Position numbers and translations under genes: made by a program | The notes under the pieces: generated by a model | What the model was told of the DNA's origin: nothing | What the model saw: only the letters and a program-made list of their open reading frames with translations | Database searches by the model: none | In this document: positions 15,311 to 21,966 of the stretch, piece after piece | How the letters are laid out: the number at the start of each line of letters is the position of its first letter | Position numbering within the stretch: position 1 is the stretch's first letter | NCBI GenBank assembly: GCA_026394505.1 | Contig: JAPKYC010000169.1 | Coordinates: 1 to 33,554 of the forward strand | DNA from: Methanothrix sp. | GTDB lineage: Archaea > Halobacteriota > Methanosarcinia > Methanotrichales > Methanotrichaceae | Direction of reading: 5' to 3' | DNA length: 33,554 nucleotides

Positions 15311-15838
15311 ATGAAGCTGAAAGTTAAGATTACCGGTCCCAAAGTGCATGATGTAGGCTACAGATACTTTCTGATGAGCATTGGCATGTCCAATAGAATC
15401 AAGATGTTTGAAGCCTATAATACAGAAAGCAGCGAAGGTGATGAGGTCTTGGTCTATGTCGATGGTAACGATGAAGCGGTTAAAGCCTTTCGTGTCCTAG
15501 TTGAAACCAAGCGTCCTGACCGATCTGAGGTATCAAATATCGTCTTTGATGACTTTGAGGGAGATATCATGAAGATCGGAGAATATGCCCAATTCTGCTC
15601 TATAGTCCAATTGAATAAAGCTATCCCGGTACTCCTCGATATGAGAGACGACCTCAAAGAGATGACGGGTGATCTGAAAGAGTTGAAGGGTGATATGAAA
15701 GCAGTGCGGAAGAATACGGACACAATTCCCCGGGTACTGGAAGAAATCAAAGGCATGAGGGAAGACATTCAACCAGGATATGCCAGGCAAATGCAGACCG
15801 ATGTCCGAGCGATAAAAGAACGTCTAGGGATGCACTGA
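15311..15838 (+). CDS. Acylphosphatase-domain protein with coiled-coil tail, copy 1
   Basis: The 175-residue protein has an N-terminal acylphosphatase-like fold (about residues 1-95): VKITGPKVHDVGYRYFL carries the Arg that binds acyl-phosphate in the family, and Asn in FEAYNTES fits the catalytic Asn. The rest (about 100-175) is charged and heptad-like (LLDMRDDLKEMTGDLKELKG), a likely coiled coil, ending in GYARQMQTDVRAIKERLG. Ordinary acylphosphatases are about 90 residues and lack this tail. ATG 15311 is favoured because the same ATG-AAG start is kept in all three local copies; ATG 15305 is the alternative. Function unknown; an interaction role through the coiled coil is inferred. Confidence 0.75.
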   Translation: MKLKVKITGPKVHDVGYRYFLMSIGMSNRIKMFEAYNTESSEGDEVLVYVDGNDEAVKAFRVLVETKRPDRSEVSNIVFDDFEGDIMKIGEYAQFCSIVQLNKAIPVLLDMRDDLKEMTGDLKELKGDMKAVRKNTDTIPRVLEEIKGMREDIQPGYARQMQTDVRAIKERLGMH

Positions 15839-15904
15839 GTTTGCCACTAATCCAGAAAGAGGCCAGGGTTAATAGTTGGTGGCAATTCTGGAAGAAGGGG
15901 AACA

Positions 15905-16276
15905 TACAGCGCTAGATAATGGCATAATCTCCAGGAGATGAAGATGCCCCTTCCCGATGAGCCCATTCTCTTCTTGAGCTTCAACGATGTGACGGCCCGC
16001 GATCTGCAGCGTAAAGATGGTCAGTGGACGCGCGCCAAGAGCTTCGACACCTTTGCCCCCTTCGGCCCCTGGATCGCCAGGATCGATCCTTCAGACGCGG
16101 ATATCCAGACCAGCGTCAACAGAAAGGTGATGCAGTTCATAAGCGGCGTCATGACTCTTGAGCCGGGTGATGTGATTGCCACGGGCACGCCCCCGTGAGT
16201 GGGGCCGCTGCAAAAAGGAGATGCGGTGGAAGTGGAGATCGAGGGAATTGGGGTTCTGAGGAACTTTGTGGTGTAG
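15905..16276 (+). pseudogene. Decayed second copy of the FAH-family gene
   Basis: This stretch is a close copy of the gene at 14537-15259 with at least three deletions. One joins CTCC(A)GGAG to TGAAGATG. Another removes about 175 bases, joining EPILFL directly to [14 protein letters not shown] third removes 48 bases in frame between RKV and MQFISGV. A base change turns GGA (Gly) into TGA at 16196-16198, just after IATGTPP; the remainder (GDAVEVEIEGIGVLRNFVV) is still readable behind the stop. The metal-binding EGE segment is lost, so no active enzyme can be made. Confidence 0.88.
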
Positions 16277-16328
16277 CAAGATTGAGGAAACAACCAAATA
16301 GTCCTACAGACACATATCATGGAAAAGC

Positions 16329-16877
16329 ATGAAGCTGAAAGTCAAGATTACCGGTCCCAAAGTGCATGATGTAGGCTACAGATACTTTCTGATGAGCAAC
16401 GCCATAGACTTGGGTCTCAAAGGCTTCCACGCTCGCAATAGGACGGGCGAGAAGGGGCCGGAGGTAACAGCCCTGGTCGAAGGCGATGAAGAAACAATTG
16501 CAGATTTTAAGAAGCTGGTAGAGACCCAAAAACCCGACCATTCCCAAGTATCGAGCATTGTCTTTGAGGACTATGAGGGCGATATTATGAGGACTAGTGA
16601 GTATGCCCATGTTTGCACAACTATACAGCTAAACAAGGCAATCCCGCTACTCCTGGATATGAGGAATGATCTGAAAGAGATGAAGGGCGATATCAAAGGC
16701 GTGAGGAAGAATACCGATATCATCCCTCAAATCGGGGAAGACATCAAGGCCGTGAAAGCGAATACGAGTGAGGTCACGGAAGAGATCAAAGGCATGAGGG
16801 AAGACATTCAACCAGGATATGCCAGGCAAATGCAGGCCGATGTCAGAGCGATAAAAGAACGCTTGGGCATGCAGTGA
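16329..16877 (+). CDS. Acylphosphatase-domain protein with coiled-coil tail, copy 2
   Basis: The 182-residue paralogue of the protein at 15311 has the same N-terminal motif (VKITGPKVHDVGYRYFLM), the family Asn in HARNRTGEKG, and a longer charged tail (LLDMRNDLKEMKGDIKGV, then IIPQIGEDIKAVKANTSEV) ending in the same GYARQMQADVRAIKERLG. The first 18 codons and the last 30 are nearly identical to copy 1 while the middle has diverged, which suggests selection or conversion at both ends. It follows the decayed hydrolase copy, so its expression no longer depends on an intact upstream gene. Confidence 0.75.
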   Translation: MKLKVKITGPKVHDVGYRYFLMSNAIDLGLKGFHARNRTGEKGPEVTALVEGDEETIADFKKLVETQKPDHSQVSSIVFEDYEGDIMRTSEYAHVCTTIQLNKAIPLLLDMRNDLKEMKGDIKGVRKNTDIIPQIGEDIKAVKANTSEVTEEIKGMREDIQPGYARQMQADVRAIKERLGMQ

Positions 16878-16941
16878 GCTTGCCGCTAATCCAGAAAGAG
16901 GCCAGGGCTAAGAGTTGGTGCTGATTCTAGGGGTGAGTAGC

Positions 16942-17310
16942 ATGAACGATTTTTTCCCATTATTTTCAACACTATCAGGTGCTATTGTAGGCGGTTTGAT
17001 CGGTTTCTTCAGTGCATGGCGCGCAGGTGTCAGAAGACAAAATTATGAACTGAAAAAAGAAGCATATTATGCTTTTCTTAAGCTAGATCGCGCACATCTA
17101 CCATCAGCACCAAGTCTATTGGAGAAGGAATATTTCTTTGCCAAAAGTAGCATTGAACTTTGGGGAAGTAAGAAAGTTAAGGAAATAGTTGAAGAAATGG
17201 GGCAGAACGGGTTGTGGAAAAATTCCAGCTATTTTTCAAGACGCATCAAGGAGGATTTTTTGCCCGCAATAAAGGAGGATCTTTCAAAACCATGGTGGAT
17301 TTTTTGGTGA
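16942..17310 (+). CDS. Small membrane protein, unknown function
   Basis: The 122-residue protein has one N-terminal transmembrane helix (TLSGAIVGGLIGFFSAW, about residues 10-27) followed by a basic, mostly helical cytoplasmic part (RRQNYELKKEAYYAFLKLDR) and ends in WWIFW. I do not recognise a family. ATG 16942 is preceded by GGGGTGAG (16930-16937), part of which belongs to the duplicated flank of the previous gene. The base composition is more A+T-rich than its neighbours, which fits insertion between the second and third acylphosphatase copies. Confidence 0.55.
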   Translation: MNDFFPLFSTLSGAIVGGLIGFFSAWRAGVRRQNYELKKEAYYAFLKLDRAHLPSAPSLLEKEYFFAKSSIELWGSKKVKEIVEEMGQNGLWKNSSYFSRRIKEDFLPAIKEDLSKPWWIFW

Positions 17311-17484
17311 TAAGCTTAAGACCGCTAAATGCTATTTTTATAACTAATCCAATATGATAATAATAAATCCTTTACATAAGATGTATGTGATCGACCTCTG
17401 CCCTCTCCTGTCCGGGATGAGATCCATGGATTGAAGAGGTCTTGGAAACTACCAAATAGCTTGCCGATACATAGCAAGGGTGAG

Positions 17485-17805
17485 ATGAAGCAACAAGTCG
17501 AGATTACCGGTCCCAAAGTGCATGATGTGGGCTATCGCATATTCCTGATGGAGGCGGCAATGAATTGTGGGGTGCACAGAATGTCTGCCTACTGGCGGAA
17601 GGAAGACAGCTCGCAAGCAGTCATCTGCCTGGTTGAGGAAGATGAGGCAAGAATCACCGCCTTCAAGAAGTTCATAAAGAGCCATAAGCCGGAGCATGCT
17701 GAGGTATCGGGTATTACTTGGGAAGATTACGATGGCGATGTGATGCATATCAGCGAATTTGCGCAGATATGCACTTGCATGATCCTTCAAAAGCTATTTG
17801 TGTAG
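17485..17805 (+). CDS. Acylphosphatase-domain protein, copy 3 (no coiled-coil tail)
   Basis: The 106-residue paralogue keeps VEITGPKVHDVGYRIFLM, including the phosphate-binding Arg, but has Trp where copies 1 and 2 have the catalytic Asn (SAYWRKED versus EAYNTES). The frame stops right after FAQICTCMILQKLFV, exactly where the coiled-coil tail starts in the others. The upstream stretch (ACCAAATAG, 17450-17458) resembles the leader of the other copies. It is either a divergent single-domain protein or an eroding copy; acylphosphatase activity is doubtful. Confidence 0.65.
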   Translation: MKQQVEITGPKVHDVGYRIFLMEAAMNCGVHRMSAYWRKEDSSQAVICLVEEDEARITAFKKFIKSHKPEHAEVSGITWEDYDGDVMHISEFAQICTCMILQKLFV

Positions 17806-18023
17806 ACGATTTCTTTGAAGAACTCGCGTTCGAAGAACTGATAACAACGCATACATGCAAGGTATGTGTTTAGCTTGGACAGAATCACACCAGTATGTCC
17901 ACGATTCCTACTCTGGTCAGAATTTGCTTTCATTATCTCAAAATCGATAGTGTCCGTTGTTTATCACCTCAAGTAAATCCGAGTGTAACCCTGTTATAGT
18001 TATGGTAGCGTGCCAGTTTTGCT

Positions 18024-18974
18024 TTATTTTTTCCTCAACACGTGGCACGCTCCTCCGCCCTGCTTCTCAAAATAGTCCTGATGATAATCTTCCGCTGCAT
18101 AAAAAGTCAAGGCGGGGACGATCTGGGTCGTGGCTTTATTTATATAGACCCCGGAGCGGTCGAAATCCTCTTTCGATCTTTCTGCCGCCTTCCGCTGCAT
18201 CTCGTTATGGTAGAAGATGGCAGAGCGATACTGGGTGCCCACATCCGGACCCTGGCGATTTTGTGTGGTGGGGTCGTGCATTCTCCAGAAAAGAGAGAGC
18301 AGCTCTTCGTAGGACACAACACTGGGATCAAATTTTACCTGCACCGCCTCGGCATGGCCGGTGATGTCGGTGCAAACCTGGCAGTAGGTGGGATCGGAAG
18401 AAGTTCCGCCCGTGTAGCCCACCATCGTTTCCATCACGCCCTTGACCTTTTGGAAAAGAGATTCAACGCCCCAGAAACAGCCGGCGGCAAAGGTGGCCGT
18501 CTGGAGATCTGAATCAGCCTTTTCCGGGCCCTTAGATATTTCAAATAGCAACACATATTCGCCATAGCCCTCTTTTTCCAGATCCTCCGCAGGAATAAAG
18601 CGCAAAGATGCGGAATTGATACAGTAGCGCTGTCCCGTAGGATGCGGTCCGTCGTCGAATACATGACCCAGGTGCGAATCGGCACTCTTGCTCTTCACCT
18701 CCACCCGGTGCATGCCGTAGCTGCTATCAACCTTGTTGACAACGTTTTCATCTTTCAAGGGCCTGGTGAAGCTGGGCCAGCCGGTTCCCGAGTCGAATTT
18801 ATCCTGCGAGCTGAACAGCGGTTCGCCGGATAGTACATCCACATAGATGCCGGCCTTTTTATTGTTCCAAAATTCGTTCTGGAAAGGCGGCTCCGTACCA
18901 CATTGCTGGGTCACATGGAACTGGAGGGGGGTTAGTTTCTTTTTTATATTGCCTTCTGAATTATCAGTGGTCAT
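18024..18974 (-). CDS. msrAB: Fused methionine sulfoxide reductase MsrB-MsrA
   Basis: The 316-residue protein carries MsrB first (about residues 10-138: [29 protein letters not shown], catalytic Cys118 in [12 protein letters not shown]) and MsrA second (about 149-316: [11 protein letters not shown] with Cys156, [25 protein letters not shown]). It repairs both epimers of methionine sulfoxide. The paired CxxC zinc site of many MsrB is missing. I chose ATG 18974 because AGAGGTGC lies six bases before it; the frame extends nine codons further but overlaps the upstream gene. It follows the truncated SOUL gene closely and is probably co-transcribed with it, an oxidative-stress pairing. Confidence 0.92.
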   Translation of the reverse strand: MTTDNSEGNIKKKLTPLQFHVTQQCGTEPPFQNEFWNNKKAGIYVDVLSGEPLFSSQDKFDSGTGWPSFTRPLKDENVVNKVDSSYGMHRVEVKSKSADSHLGHVFDDGPHPTGQRYCINSASLRFIPAEDLEKEGYGEYVLLFEISKGPEKADSDLQTATFAAGCFWGVESLFQKVKGVMETMVGYTGGTSSDPTYCQVCTDITGHAEAVQVKFDPSVVSYEELLSLFWRMHDPTTQNRQGPDVGTQYRSAIFYHNEMQRKAAERSKEDFDRSGVYINKATTQIVPALTFYAAEDYHQDYFEKQGGGACHVLRKK

Positions 18975-18997
18975 TTTTGCGCACCTCTTTCTTTTTA

Positions 18998-19231
18998 TCA
19001 ACGCATGACAAAGGCCATGCGCCCCTCCTCGGTCACAACCGGCGCCGTCATCCCGATGCGCTCTTCTCGGCTGTTATCTCCAAAGATGTAGCCTGCTAAA
19101 GTCCCAAAGGCCCCGTTCTCGCTTCCTTTAGCTGTTGCCGCCCAAATCTGCGGCCGGTACTCTCTGATCTCGACATTGTTCTCCAGGCTCTCCAGAACTG
19201 TATAATCAGGCTCTTCAATTTTTGTGAACAT
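18998..19231 (-). CDS. SOUL/HBP heme-binding family protein, C-terminally truncated
   Basis: The 77 residues match the N-terminal part of SOUL heme-binding proteins: [32 protein letters not shown] and [10 protein letters not shown], ending RMAFVMR. Full-length family members are about 170-200 residues and continue after the FVM motif; here TGA-TAA follows one Arg codon. The start ATG is preceded by GGAG (gap 5). The msrAB ribosome binding site begins only a few bases after the stop, so a deletion probably joined the two genes. A short functional product cannot be excluded. Confidence 0.65.
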   Translation of the reverse strand: MFTKIEEPDYTVLESLENNVEIREYRPQIWAATAKGSENGAFGTLAGYIFGDNSREERIGMTAPVVTEEGRMAFVMR

Positions 19232-20025
19232 TGATGCTCCATCCAGGAATGATCGATCTCTGCAAATTCTGCAATCCCAGCCCAGGGTTCTGGGCCTTGC
19301 TCGGTTGAATTTTTCTTTACGATTAAAGTGAATTATTCCGCGATATTGGGATAAATTCTTTTGGGCCGTTGGGCCTTGTTCTCCATTTTCAACGACATGA
19401 AACAGTCCATAAGGGATGGGATTGATTGGGGTATTATAAACGGCCTGATTATAGCGGTCAAATTTCTGATTTTAGGGATAATCAGAATATCCACCCTGGA
19501 GGTGCCAGGAAGCTGAAGGCTAGGTCATGGCGATCTCACTGGTAATCTCCCAGGCTATGCCAGCCAGGACAATACCTATACATTTTTGAGTCACAGTATC
19601 CGTATTCATTGCATGGTTCAGACCAGCATTTGTCTTTGCAGGAATACTGCCAAGATAAAACCTCTTGTAGTGGCCGGGGCGAAATTGATTGCATGCCTCT
19701 TTGCTCTCAGATAATCTTGGCTGCCTGGGGGCAGGGAGGCCGGTTAGGCCTGGTGTCAGGGGGCGCTTGCATCCGGAATGGGCAGCTTTCCGGGCGATGG
19801 TTTTTGGAAAACGATAGCGTTTTGCTATTATTATTAGCTGAAAATTATAACCGAGCCACCACGGGCCACCACAGATCTTCACTATCATCTTTTGCAATTT
19901 CCCTGGCGACGCTTTCTGCCCAGCCTTTTCCCCTGCCCATCCTCCAGGGCAAACCCCCCAGAAAAAACCATATGCAAAAAACTATAAAGTGTAAGAACGA
20001 ATACCAGTATTAAGGTGAATCAAGA
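19232..20025. other. Gene-poor region of about 790 bases
   Basis: Apart from the possible small ORF at 19397-19516 I see no convincing gene. Longer frames (19520-19897 minus, 19609-20013 plus) overlap each other and lack protein-like composition. An A+T-rich phrase at 19816-19847 (TTTTGCTATTATTATTAG) resembles one at 11950-11977. AGGTGA at 20013-20018 is the ribosome binding site of the next gene. Confidence 0.5.
19397..19516 (+). CDS. Possible 39-residue hydrophobic small protein
   Basis: ATG 19397 to TGA 19514-19516 encodes a protein with a charged start (MKQSIRDGIDWG), one hydrophobic stretch (LIIAVKFLILGIIRI) and a short tail. It looks like the first helix of a membrane protein that ends early. 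No ribosome binding site is visible. It could be a small membrane protein, a remnant, or chance. Confidence 0.25.
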   Translation: MKQSIRDGIDWGIINGLIIAVKFLILGIIRISTLEVPGS

Positions 20026-20349
20026 ATGAAAGAAGAAGTTTTCTTTGGCGAAGGCATGGCCAGGACCAAGACTGAATATCCCGACCTCTACAAAGCCATT
20101 GTCGGACTGAACGAGGCCATCTACACTGGCAAAGCCCTGGACTACAAGGCCCAGAAGCTGATTGCCATCGGCATCAATGCCGCCACCTCCGACGACCGGG
20201 CCACCAAGAAGCAGATGATGAGCGGCATGTTGGAGCTGGGCATCACCAAGGACGAGATTGTGGATGTCCTGAGAGTGGTTCTGCTGACTTCAGGAATGCC
20301 TCCCTTCACCAAGGGCATGAAGATATTGTATGAAATACTGGAGAAATAG
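20026..20349 (+). CDS. Carboxymuconolactone decarboxylase (CMD/AhpD) family protein without CxxC
   Basis: The 107-residue all-helical protein matches the CMD fold: YPDLYKAIVGLNEAIY, the central helix LDYKAQKLIAIGINAATS, and the C-terminal TKDEIVDVLRVVLLTSGMP. AhpD-type members use CxxC and a His at the start of the central hairpin; here that place reads AATSDDRATKK, so the peroxidase-reductase chemistry is absent. AGGTGA lies seven bases before the ATG. It converges with uvrC, with two bases between the genes. Function unknown; possibly a scaffold or a redox-inactive relative. Confidence 0.75.
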   Translation: MKEEVFFGEGMARTKTEYPDLYKAIVGLNEAIYTGKALDYKAQKLIAIGINAATSDDRATKKQMMSGMLELGITKDEIVDVLRVVLLTSGMPPFTKGMKILYEILEK

Positions 20350-20351
20350 AA

Positions 20352-21902
20352 TCAATCCGATATCGCCTTCTTTCGGAGCAATCGGTTGTAGGCTATGGCA
20401 AATCTGTGCGCCTCGTCTCTGATCTCCTGCACATAGAGCGATGCCTTTTCATTCCTCTTGATCGGCAGCGGCCCTTCCAGTCCCGGCACGTAGATCTCCT
20501 CCTCGTCCTTGGCCAGAGAGATGATGGGAATCTTCAGCCGGAGCTGGCGTAGCTCTGCCAGCGCAAAGGATAGCTGCCCCTTGCCTCCGTCGATGACGAT
20601 GAGGTCGGGAAGCTCCAGGCTCTCCTCCTTGAGGCGAGAGTAGCGGCGGCGGACTATCTCGGCGATGGAGGCGAAATCATCCACTCCCTGCACGCTCTTG
20701 ATTTTGAAGCGCCGGTAGTTGCTCTTGTCCGGCCTGCCCCCTCGAAACTGCACCATGGAGCCGACGGAAAAGGTGCCGGCCAGATGGGAGATGTCGAAGC
20801 ACTCAATGACCTCCGGCTTGCGGGGCAGGTGCAAAGCCTCCTGCAGGGCCTGCATCTTCATTCGGTCGCCGAAAAAGCCGATCTCCACATTCTTTTTGGC
20901 CAGCTCCAAGAGCTCCTTTTTTTCACCCTGCTTGGGGACGTTGACGCGCACCTTTTTGCCCTTCACGTGAGTGAGAAAATCCACCATGGACTGCTCCAGC
21001 GGCTCTTCCACTATCAGCTCCTCAGGCGGCTCCTGCTCCGAGTAGTACTGCACCAGGAACTCCTCCAGGAAGTTCTCGCTCTGGGCAAAGACATAGTCCT
21101 CTTTTCCCTCCAGAGTGCCCCGGTAGACCTTGAAGAGCATGAGAAAGACGCTGGAGCCGTCCACCTGATAGCTGAGAACGTCCTGATCGTACTTGCGGCT
21201 CTTCTCCACCTGCTGCCTCTCCTGCAGGTGCCGCAGAGCTGCGATCTCATCGCGCAGTTCCATCGCCCTCTCAAACTCCTGCCGGGCGGAGAGCTGTGTC
21301 ATCTCCCTTTGCAGAGATTCGACCAGCTCTCCCGTCTTGCCCCCCAGGGCCGAGGCCGCCCTCAACACCTTTGCCTGGTAGTCGGCCTCTCCGATCTTGC
21401 CCAGACAGGGGCCGGTGCAGTGGTCCAGGTGGTAGCGCAGGCAGGCGCGCTTGGGCAGCCTTTTACAGGTGCGTAGGCCAAAGGTCTTCCTAAGGAGCTG
21501 ATAGACGAATGTCCTCTCCCGGGCGGAGGTGAAGGGGCCGAAGAACGAGCCTTTGCCAGAGGCCTTGCGGGAGATTCTGATGCGAGGGAACTTTTCATCT
21601 GTAAGCTCTATGCAGGCATAACGAGAAGAGTCTTTCAGCTTGATGTTGTAGCGGGGCAGGTGCTTTTTGATAAGTGTGTTTTCCAGGAGCAGCGCTTCGA
21701 CCTCGGTATTGGTGACGATATAGTCCACTGCCTTTGCTGCAAAGACGAGAGCCTGTGTCCTGGGGCCGTGATCTTGCTTCTGGAAATAATTGGCGACCCG
21801 CTTCTTGAGATCTCGGGCTTTGCCTACGTAGATCACCTTACCCTGGCCGTCTCTGAAGAGGTAGCAGCCGGGATTGTGGGGGAGAGAGTCGAGAGAGATC
21901 AT
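20352..21902 (-). CDS. uvrC: UvrABC excinuclease subunit C
   Basis: The 516-residue protein is the dual nuclease of bacterial-type nucleotide excision repair. It has the GIY-YIG domain at the start (PGCYLFRD, KVIYVGKARDLKKRV), the four-Cys cluster around residues 150-175 (CKRLPKRAC ... CTGPC), the UVR motif (EFERAMELRDEIAALRHLQ) and the RNase H-like domain (ECFDISHLAGTFSVGSMV, DLIVIDGGKGQLSFA). It ends right after the RFAIAYNRLLRKK helix, so the C-terminal helix-hairpin-helix pair of most UvrC proteins (about 600 residues) is missing. I chose ATG 21902 because it matches the family start; upstream codons lie in the gap after the AIPR gene. No Shine-Dalgarno sequence is seen. Confidence 0.93.
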   Translation of the reverse strand: MISLDSLPHNPGCYLFRDGQGKVIYVGKARDLKKRVANYFQKQDHGPRTQALVFAAKAVDYIVTNTEVEALLLENTLIKKHLPRYNIKLKDSSRYACIELTDEKFPRIRISRKASGKGSFFGPFTSARERTFVYQLLRKTFGLRTCKRLPKRACLRYHLDHCTGPCLGKIGEADYQAKVLRAASALGGKTGELVESLQREMTQLSARQEFERAMELRDEIAALRHLQERQQVEKSRKYDQDVLSYQVDGSSVFLMLFKVYRGTLEGKEDYVFAQSENFLEEFLVQYYSEQEPPEELIVEEPLEQSMVDFLTHVKGKKVRVNVPKQGEKKELLELAKKNVEIGFFGDRMKMQALQEALHLPRKPEVIECFDISHLAGTFSVGSMVQFRGGRPDKSNYRRFKIKSVQGVDDFASIAEIVRRRYSRLKEESLELPDLIVIDGGKGQLSFALAELRQLRLKIPIISLAKDEEEIYVPGLEGPLPIKRNEKASLYVQEIRDEAHRFAIAYNRLLRKKAISD

Positions 21903-21966
21903 GTTTTTAAAGCCTAAATGATTGAAGTTGATTGCTAGAAATGCAAATGGATTTCCACTACATCCT

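Larger units (their letters stand above)
15905..16926 (+). repeat. Second unit of a tandem segmental duplication (FAH-family gene plus acylphosphatase-domain gene)
   Basis: The unit matches about 14577-15890 in the same order and orientation: hydrolase gene, the intergenic phrase AGATTGAGGAAACA(G/A)CCAAATAG, acylphosphatase gene, and the downstream flank CTAATCCAGAAAGAGGCCAG (copies near 15847 and 16885). Confidence 0.85.

Noticed and set aside
17787-17933. 48-residue minus-strand frame (contains LSKLNTYLACMRCYQFFERE)
   Set aside because: The composition is protein-like, but it overlaps the end of the third acylphosphatase copy and has stops directly upstream and no start signal; too weak to call.
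19520-19897. 125-residue minus-strand frame in the gene-poor interval
   Set aside because: Lacks protein-like composition and overlaps an equally long opposite frame.
20784-21476. 230-residue plus-strand frame opposite uvrC
   Set aside because: Leu-rich antisense shadow of a well supported gene in high G+C DNA.
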